The notes beneath the pieces are model-generated. The model saw only the letters and a list, made by a program, of their open reading frames with translations, ran no database searches and was not told where the DNA came from. A DNA stretch of 27,969 bases from JBNGDW01 sp049975325 (lineage in GTDB: Bacteria; Cloacimonadota; Cloacimonadia; JGIOTU-2; JBNGDW01), in NCBI GenBank assembly GCA_049975325.1, contig JBNGDW010000009.1, positions 1 to 27,969 on the forward strand, written 5' to 3'. A program made the translations under genes and the position numbers. This document shows, one piece after another, positions 22,346 to 27,969 of this stretch (the stretch's first letter is position 1; every line of letters starts with the position of its first letter).

Positions 22346-24836
22346 GAAAGCCTGCATAAGACTGGGTCTCATCCTTATTTTTGCTGCCTTCTCTTCCAGT
22401 CTTGATGCACAAAATGTAAAAATTAATGAGATTCTCTACGATGCTATTGGTTCTGATACCGGAAAAGAATGGATAGAGTTATATAATGCTGACACTATCT
22501 CAATAAATCTTGAAGGCTATAAAATTGAAAAAGCTGGGGATTCCTTTTCTACCTGCTTCACATTTCCAGCAGTCACTATAGAGCCTGGAGAGTTTTTGTT
22601 AATCGGAGAAGAGGAAGTAGAAAATGCGGATATGACAACCACTCTTGGGTTCTATAATAGTGTGAATCGCACAGATGGAGTAAGGATAATCTCTGCAGAC
22701 GGGGATACAATTGATACAATACTTTACGGCGAACCAAATGATGATAACGGTCTACCCGGTGACGCAAACCAACCAGGAGTTTATTTTGCACCCGATGTTG
22801 AGGCAGGTTGTTCTTTAATCCGTTTTCCTGACGGATATGATACCGATAATTGCGAAAATGATTTCCTTGAATGTATTACTACAACTCCAGGATTGCCAAA
22901 CAGTAATATCTCCCTCGATTCTCTAACTTTTGTTCCCACTCATCCTGATGCGACAGACAATGTGACTGTAACCCTATTTATCAAAAATTTAGCACCTGCA
23001 ACTCTGTACGCGGGTATTTGCAATTATAAGATATTGATTGATGATAATCTTTTGATAGAAGGTGCTATGGAAGATACAATCCCAGCGAATGAGACCCTTG
23101 CCTATAATGTCCACTTAGGTATATTTAATCCTGGAATACATAACCTCAAAGTTAATGTCTTTCCACATGATTTTATTAGTGATTCTAATAATGTGATATT
23201 TACTTCATTCTTAGTAGGAGAGACTCCGATTGTAATAAATGAAATCATGTTTTACCCTGGCGAAGAAACCCATGGAATTGAATGGGTTGAGGTGTACAAC
23301 CGTTCTGATAGCACTTTATCCCTTTTTAATTGGCATATAAGAGATGCAAACCCATCATGGAAGCCCATCATTTCTGATAAAGAGCTATCACCAGGTTCTT
23401 ATGGGGTGATTGTGCGGGAAGGTGATACATTAGATATAGCTGATTACTATGGAGATAATATACTATTTTTCCAGACCGATGGATGGTCAATCCTAAATAA
23501 TGATGAAGACGAAGTTTTATTAGGAGACAGCTTTTACACGGTAATTGACTCGGTTTCCTACTCTGTTGGGGAACTAGATTGCCCCAAAAATTATTCTATT
23601 GAGCGCATCAATCCTTTTGAGGATCTGCCAGATAATTGGGGCGTATCAGAGGATAGCTTGGGTGCTACTCCTGGCCGGATGAATAGCCTCACCCCAAGAG
23701 ATTACGATCTTGCTGCAGCCTCTTTAACATACACCAGATCAGGGGAAAGGCTTCAACTTTTAGGGGTATGCCAAAATACAGGCTTTAATGATATCGCAGC
23801 AGCTAAGTTTTTCCTTTTCTATGATGTGAATTTCAATTATGTAATGGAAGAGAATGAAATATTAGACTCAGGCTTTTTTTCACTCCCTGTGGATGATTCT
23901 TGTGAATATACCGCTGAATGGACAATACCAACGGAGGGGTATTATCAATTTGGGTTCAAAATTGATGCTGAATTGGATATGCAGCAAGGCAACAACATCA
24001 TTTTTGCAACCTATAACTCTCCTGAAAGCTTTCCCATTGCCATCAATGAGATTCAGTTCAAGCCAAAAAGTGATGAACCAGAATGGCTCGAATTATATCA
24101 TAATTTTTCCTATCCACTTTCAATTGAGGGATGGAAACTTTCTGATCCAGGGGATACTATATCTTTTTCTCACACCAATATTGACTGTCAGCCTGCTGCG
24201 TATATAGTGGTGGTGCCTGACACAGCTGACACTAATTATCTTAGGGCGAAATATTCTCTGACATCGGACCTACCGCTCCATTTTCTGGTTGGGCTACCTA
24301 ATCTTAATAATACCGAGGACATATTAGTTATTCAGGATAGATTTGGTACTATTTTGGACAGTATTCACTATTATGCAGATTGGAGTGAGGAGAGAGACGG
24401 GCATGCGTTAGAAAGAGTTAATCCAAACATTCCAACCAATAACCCGAACAATTGGGAATATTCTGTCCACCCTAAAGGAGCAACCCCTGGGAGACAAAAC
24501 AGCATTTATATTGAAACGCTTAATCCGGAAATTTCTCTTTCCATTTCTCCCGATCCTGTCTCCCTGCGGAAAAATCATGCTGTAATATTAGAGTACAATC
24601 TGCCAGAGGTTATTTCAAAAGTAAATATAAGAATCTTTGATGTGAGGGGCAGACTTATTCGATGGCTTTCTGATCAGGAGTTTTGTGCTGCTCAGGGAGA
24701 AATTATCTGGGATTGCAAGGATGATAAGGGCGATGTTGTGCCTATAGGTATTTATATTGTCTATATGGAAGCAGTAGGCCGACAAACGAGAAAGGTCTTT
24801 CGTGAGACGGCAACAATGGTAGTTGGCGAGAAATAA
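22335..24836 (+). CDS. Secreted protein with three lamin-tail domains and a FlgD-like C-terminal domain
   Basis: The 833-residue product has a signal peptide (cleavage near SLDAQ, about residue 26). Three lamin-tail (LTD) modules start with INEI: about residues 27-170 (KINEILYDA...EWIELYN), 299-445 (VINEIMFYP...EWVEVYN) and 568-720 (AINEIQFKP...EWLELYH). Between them are Ig/CARDB-like segments such as VTVTLFIKNLAPATL. The end (about 760-833) has NIRIFDVRGRLIRWL and GDVVPIGIYIVYMEA, typical of FlgD-like Ig domains that can act as secretion tails. It is probably a surface or secreted protein. It starts inside the end of the DUF4837-like gene. Its ligand is unknown. Confidence 0.8.
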   Translation: MQNRKACIRLGLILIFAAFSSSLDAQNVKINEILYDAIGSDTGKEWIELYNADTISINLEGYKIEKAGDSFSTCFTFPAVTIEPGEFLLIGEEEVENADMTTTLGFYNSVNRTDGVRIISADGDTIDTILYGEPNDDNGLPGDANQPGVYFAPDVEAGCSLIRFPDGYDTDNCENDFLECITTTPGLPNSNISLDSLTFVPTHPDATDNVTVTLFIKNLAPATLYAGICNYKILIDDNLLIEGAMEDTIPANETLAYNVHLGIFNPGIHNLKVNVFPHDFISDSNNVIFTSFLVGETPIVINEIMFYPGEETHGIEWVEVYNRSDSTLSLFNWHIRDANPSWKPIISDKELSPGSYGVIVREGDTLDIADYYGDNILFFQTDGWSILNNDEDEVLLGDSFYTVIDSVSYSVGELDCPKNYSIERINPFEDLPDNWGVSEDSLGATPGRMNSLTPRDYDLAAASLTYTRSGERLQLLGVCQNTGFNDIAAAKFFLFYDVNFNYVMEENEILDSGFFSLPVDDSCEYTAEWTIPTEGYYQFGFKIDAELDMQQGNNIIFATYNSPESFPIAINEIQFKPKSDEPEWLELYHNFSYPLSIEGWKLSDPGDTISFSHTNIDCQPAAYIVVVPDTADTNYLRAKYSLTSDLPLHFLVGLPNLNNTEDILVIQDRFGTILDSIHYYADWSEERDGHALERVNPNIPTNNPNNWEYSVHPKGATPGRQNSIYIETLNPEISLSISPDPVSLRKNHAVILEYNLPEVISKVNIRIFDVRGRLIRWLSDQEFCAAQGEIIWDCKDDKGDVVPIGIYIVYMEAVGRQTRKVFRETATMVVGEK

Positions 24837-24991
24837 TATTCAAAGGGAAAACTCTCGAAATGCACGCAAGGGTTTGGTGACTTTATAGAAAATTTATCGA
24901 GAATTAATTATTGTTTAAAATAAGTTTACCAAAACAAAACTTGACATTAAATTTATCTATAGATGAGAGTGTGTTGCTTTTCCTAAAGAAT

Positions 24992-25067
24992 GCCGGGATA
25001 GCTCAGTCGGTAGAGCAGGGGCCTGAAAAGCCCTGTGTCCGTGGTTCGATTCCGCGTCCCGGCACCA
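24992..25067 (+). tRNA. tRNA-Phe (GAA), CCA encoded
   Basis: The acceptor arms GCCGGGA and TCCCGGC pair fully. The anticodon loop is CTGAAAA (anticodon GAA), with a GGTTCGATTCC T-arm. The CCA is at 25065-25067. A TTGACA at 24941-24946 may be its -35, but no well-placed -10 was seen. An apparent 68-codon frame across it is discounted. Confidence 0.96.
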
Positions 25068-25144
25068 GTTGTTTTATAACAAGAATCTATGGTAACATCG
25101 GTTTGTTTATGCTATAGACCTGGCCGGTAGGCAGCTTTTATAAT

Positions 25145-26104
25145 ATGCATCACAAAATTGGCATAACACTTGGTGACCCTGCAGGCATTGGGCCTGAGAT
25201 TACATTAAAACTTCTTAAATCTTATCCCCAATCAGAGAAGGTTACAATTATACTATATGGTACTTTTCCTTATGGAGCCTTCACTGAGGACCTTACGATT
25301 GTTGATACAGTTTTCGCCACAGAGAAAATCAATAGCTCGACCATCTTCTGGTTGCCAATTATGCCAGAGGCAAAGTGCAAGGCGGGAATACCTTCTGCTT
25401 TAACTGGCAAGATTGCTTATGAAACAATTAGGCGAGCAGGTGAAGATGCTTGTGCAGGCAAAATAGATGCAATTGTTACCTGCCCGGTTAGTAAGCATTA
25501 TATTCAATTATCCCATCCTGAGTTTATTGGTCATACTGAGTTTTTTGCAAAACAGGCGGGGAGAGAGACTGTGGTTATGTCCTTTTTTAGCGATAGTTTG
25601 CATATCGCTCTGCTCACTACCCATATTGCCTTAAAAGATGTCCCCCGACATTTAAATATCACATCTATTGTTCGCAAAGCCCAGCTTTTTTACCAGGCGA
25701 TTCAGAAATATTTGCTTATTGCTGATCCGTCTAGTGCCCTTCTTGGCTTTAATCCTCATTGTGGTGAAGAGGGGGCGTTTGGTGATGAAGAAAAGAAGGT
25801 TCTTGAGCCTGCAATTAATAAGCTTCGTCAGTGTGGCATCAAACTTGATGGACCTTTTCCGGCAGATACCTTTTTTGCAAGGAGGTATAAGGATTATGAT
25901 GGTATTATCGCTACCTATCACGATCAGGGTTTGATTCCATTCAAATTACTTTCTTTTGGTAAAGGGGTAAATGTTACATTGGGACTTCCATATATTCGGA
26001 CATCAGTTGATCACGGTACAGCGTTTGACATTGCTGGGAAAGGCATAGCCTCACCTCAAAGTCTGAAATGCGCTTTAGATTTTGCAATAAAGATGCTTAA
26101 ATGA
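25145..26104 (+). CDS. pdxA: 4-hydroxythreonine-4-phosphate dehydrogenase
   Basis: PdxA is an NAD-dependent oxidative decarboxylase in the DXP-dependent pathway to pyridoxal phosphate. The 319-residue product has the family landmarks in order: ITLGDPAGIGPEI at the start, TCPVSKHYI, HTEFFA, GFNPHCGEEGAFGDEE, GPFPADTFF, TYHDQGLIPFK and SVDHGTAFDIAGKG, which include the metal-ligand His residues. Length is normal. The stop overlaps the rnhB ATG by 4 nt. A PdxA2-like sugar-acid dehydrogenase is a less likely alternative. No pdxJ is nearby. Confidence 0.93.
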   Translation: MHHKIGITLGDPAGIGPEITLKLLKSYPQSEKVTIILYGTFPYGAFTEDLTIVDTVFATEKINSSTIFWLPIMPEAKCKAGIPSALTGKIAYETIRRAGEDACAGKIDAIVTCPVSKHYIQLSHPEFIGHTEFFAKQAGRETVVMSFFSDSLHIALLTTHIALKDVPRHLNITSIVRKAQLFYQAIQKYLLIADPSSALLGFNPHCGEEGAFGDEEKKVLEPAINKLRQCGIKLDGPFPADTFFARRYKDYDGIIATYHDQGLIPFKLLSFGKGVNVTLGLPYIRTSVDHGTAFDIAGKGIASPQSLKCALDFAIKMLK

Positions 26105-26712
26105 TTTCTGAATATACTGCTTTCCCAGCGTATGGGAATATTATCGGCATTGATGAATCTGGAAGAGGACCTATTGCAGGTCCGGTAGTTGCCGCAGCTG
26201 TGATTTTACCCAAAGGTCTTGTGATTTCCGCGCTTAATGATTGTAAAAAACTTTCTGCCAGAAAACGAGAAGCTTTATATGAGGAGATAAAACTCAACGC
26301 AATTGATCATTCATGGGCAGAAGTTGATGTTCAAGAAATTGATCAAATAAATATCTTACAAGCAACTCTTCTTGCTATGCGGAAAGCCATTGAGAAATTA
26401 ACAGTGAAGGGTGATTTCTACTTAGTTGACGGGAAGCAACTCCCTTTTACACCTTCAAATACTTCAATTAGTGGGGAAGCCATAGTAAAGGGTGACCAGA
26501 TATTTAATTGTATTGCCGCTGCTTCTATTGTAGCGAAAGTTGTTCGGGACGAGATTATGGTTTATTATGATAAGCTCTACCCTGAATATGATTTTTTACA
26601 CAACAAAGGCTATCCGACTAAGAAGCATACCGCTATAGTGAAAAGAATCGGAATCTGTCCCATTCACAGAAGAAGTTTTATGCCAATAAAAATAATCCAA
26701 GATTCCTGCTAA
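26101..26712 (+). CDS. rnhB: Ribonuclease HII
   Basis: RNase HII cuts at single ribonucleotides in DNA and starts their repair. The 203-residue product begins with the family motif GIDESGRGPIAGP, giving catalytic Asp18 and Glu19. The later VDGKQ and SIVAKVVRD blocks carry the other acidic and basic residues, and YDFLHNKGYPTKKH is the typical C-terminal block. The ATG overlaps pdxA's stop (ATGA). Coexistence with rnhA at 11873-12313 in one window is unremarkable functionally but notable for proximity. Confidence 0.95.
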   Translation: MISEYTAFPAYGNIIGIDESGRGPIAGPVVAAAVILPKGLVISALNDCKKLSARKREALYEEIKLNAIDHSWAEVDVQEIDQINILQATLLAMRKAIEKLTVKGDFYLVDGKQLPFTPSNTSISGEAIVKGDQIFNCIAAASIVAKVVRDEIMVYYDKLYPEYDFLHNKGYPTKKHTAIVKRIGICPIHRRSFMPIKIIQDSC

Positions 26713-26775
26713 GCAGTCTTGTTAAAGGGGTTAGCTAAAGAAAAGGAGAATAATTTTCTAATCAGCAATTAATAT

Positions 26776-26809
26776 TTGACAAAAAAAGCTGCATAATTGT
26801 ATTTGGTAT
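26776..26809 (+). promoter_or_regulatory. Possible rpoN promoter directly abutting the start codon
   Basis: TTGACA at 26776-26781 is followed after 16 bp by TGTATT (26798-26803), a weak -10. Transcription would begin near 26810, which is the rpoN ATG. No Shine-Dalgarno sequence lies just before the ATG; a purine-rich AAGGAGA occurs only much further upstream, near 26741-26749. A leaderless mRNA is therefore possible. Confidence 0.3.
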
Positions 26810-27969
26810 ATGGCTAAAATAGATATAGAATTGGTCGCCAAGCAAAAGCTTGCTCAGAAGTTATCACCGCAGACAATTATTACTTCTAGTCTGCTTCAGA
26901 AGCCTCTTTTGGAGTTTGAGTTGGCACTTCAGCAAGAGATTCGTCGTAATCCCTTTTTGCAGGATTTGAGTGTGCAGGAAGAAGAGGAAATCCTTGAACC
27001 CGCAGAAACCTTTGCTGAGGAATCTGATGATTATGACCTTACGCAAGAGATTCAAGAAATAAATCGAATTATTAATGATATCAACGAATCGCGAAACATC
27101 CAATTTGAGGTTGAACATAAAGACGAATCCCTGCCAACAGAAGATATTGTGCCTTATGAGAGGGCAGAAGAAAGTGCTTGGGAAATATTTTATAATGAAG
27201 TGCGCGATTTGCCACTTACTTCAGAAGAGGAGCATTTGGCTGAAGCCATTGTTAACAATGTTAATCCTGATGGGTATCTGGAAATATCATTAGAGGAACT
27301 TAATACCTCTGGCATATCACCGGAACGGGCAGAAAAAGTCCATTCAATGGTGATGAATATTTATCCCAGAGGCATTGGAGCACGAAACCTTGCAGAATGT
27401 CTCCTGGCACAACTCGATGAAGAGCTAAGGGAAGATCAGATTTTGGTATCTATCATTAAAAATGATTTATCTCTCTTAGAACAACATAAATATAAGCAAT
27501 TATTAAAAAAGTATAATATAGGTTCCGCAACATTACTTTATTTCAAAGAAATTATCAGTAATCTTGATCCCAGACCTGGCAGGAGAATTTCAAGTAAAAT
27601 CACTCATTATATTGTACCCGATATCGTTGTGAAAGAGATAGGGGATGATTTTGAGGTACTTGTTAATGATTCGCATCTCCCGGATGTGGGGATAAATAGG
27701 CAATTTGCTCGCCTCATGCTTGATAAATGTGCCCCCAATAAGCCAGCACTAAAATATATAAAAGCAAAGATTGCCTCGGCGGAAAATTATGTTAAGGCTG
27801 TATGGATGAGAAGGGAAACTCTATATGGAATTGCCCAGGAACTTGTACAAAAACAACGCAAGTTTTTCCGCTCCGGGATTAAAGAGCTCGTGCCTATGAC
27901 TTACGAAGATATTGCCAAAAAAGCAAAGTGTGATGTGTCTACTGTAAGTAGAGTAGTGCAGAATAAGTA
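26810..27969 (+). CDS. rpoN: RNA polymerase sigma-54 factor (3' end cut by window)
   Basis: The frame from ATG 26810 stays open to the window end (386 residues seen; family about 450-480). Region I (about residues 10-55) has KLAQKLSPQTI and LLQKPLLEFELALQQEIRRNPFL, which engages AAA+ activators. An acidic linker follows. The core-binding domain has LPLTSEEEHLAEAIV, NPDGYLE, YPRGIGARNLAECLLAQL and NLDPRPGRRIS. The DNA-binding part begins near IVPDIVV and reaches the helix-turn-helix MTYEDIAKKAKCDVSTVSRV. The RpoN box lies outside the window. Sigma-54 needs ATP-dependent activators, none of which is encoded here. Confidence 0.95.
   Translation, partial: MAKIDIELVAKQKLAQKLSPQTIITSSLLQKPLLEFELALQQEIRRNPFLQDLSVQEEEEILEPAETFAEESDDYDLTQEIQEINRIINDINESRNIQFEVEHKDESLPTEDIVPYERAEESAWEIFYNEVRDLPLTSEEEHLAEAIVNNVNPDGYLEISLEELNTSGISPERAEKVHSMVMNIYPRGIGARNLAECLLAQLDEELREDQILVSIIKNDLSLLEQHKYKQLLKKYNIGSATLLYFKEIISNLDPRPGRRISSKITHYIVPDIVVKEIGDDFEVLVNDSHLPDVGINRQFARLMLDKCAPNKPALKYIKAKIASAENYVKAVWMRRETLYGIAQELVQKQRKFFRSGIKELVPMTYEDIAKKAKCDVSTVSRVVQNK

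Noticed and set aside
24911..25117. A 68-codon plus-strand frame over tRNA-Phe
   Set aside because: It is formed by the tRNA itself (the string GIAQSVEQGPEKPCVRGSIP is a known tRNA translation artefact).

Overview
The window (about 28 kb, AT-rich, densely packed) reads as chromosomal DNA of an uncultured Gram-negative-type bacterium, probably from the FCB-like candidate phyla (Cloacimonadota, WOR-3/Stahlbacteria, Marinimicrobia and similar). The reasons are lipobox lipoproteins and an outer-membrane-type protein, a DUF4837-like lipoprotein, a large secreted lamin-tail-domain protein with a FlgD-like C-terminal domain, a sigma-54 gene, and intergenic families of short palindromes and G-rich 8-bp repeats. 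The phylum is inference: no rRNA is present.

Layout. (1) 1-674: the 3' end of dnaA, followed by a non-coding stretch with several DnaA-box-like 9-mers, AT-rich segments and three palindromic repeats; a candidate replication origin. (2) 675-3079: a DNRLRE-type lipoprotein gene overlapping a probable outer-membrane protein gene. (3) 3247-7974: the rod-shape operon mreB-mreC-(CofE-like ligase)-mreD-mrdA, with 4-nt overlaps from mreC onward; the ligase-family gene between mreC and mreD is unexpected. (4) 8005-9716: amrB and amrA (AmmeMemoRadiSam B and A, without the radical SAM partner here), then tRNA-Gly, tRNA-Cys and tRNA-Leu. (5) 9827-14002, minus strand: PAP2 phosphatase, secreted cyclophilin, RNase HI, amidohydrolase and a small membrane protein. 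The gaps around the cyclophilin gene hold two same-orientation copies of a purine-rich period-8 repeat ending in the same 16-bp palindrome. (6) 14305-16949: a membrane-anchored M23 peptidase and a restriction-modification pair: an intact beta-order DNA methyltransferase and a BglII-like endonuclease broken by a one-base frameshift in a T10A8 tract, followed by a tiny GTG-initiated ORF of different composition. (7) 16986-24836: a tightly packed housekeeping run (thiamine diphosphokinase, xseB, polyprenyl diphosphate synthase, dut, trmN6-like, FtsX-like, pgsA) ending in two envelope genes. (8) 24992-27969: tRNA-Phe, pdxA, rnhB and the 5' portion of rpoN, which runs off the window.

Much of the content concerns the cell envelope: MreBCD and PBP2 direct lateral wall synthesis, the M23 enzyme trims or remodels murein, the polyprenyl synthase makes isoprenoid precursors, the PAP2 protein may recycle lipid carrier, PgsA makes phospholipid, and several lipoproteins or secreted proteins face the periplasm or surface. 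No transposase, integrase, CRISPR array or confident intrinsic terminator was seen. The best leads are the frameshifted endonuclease, the CofE-like gene inside mreBCD, the candidate origin, and the palindrome/G-rich repeat families.
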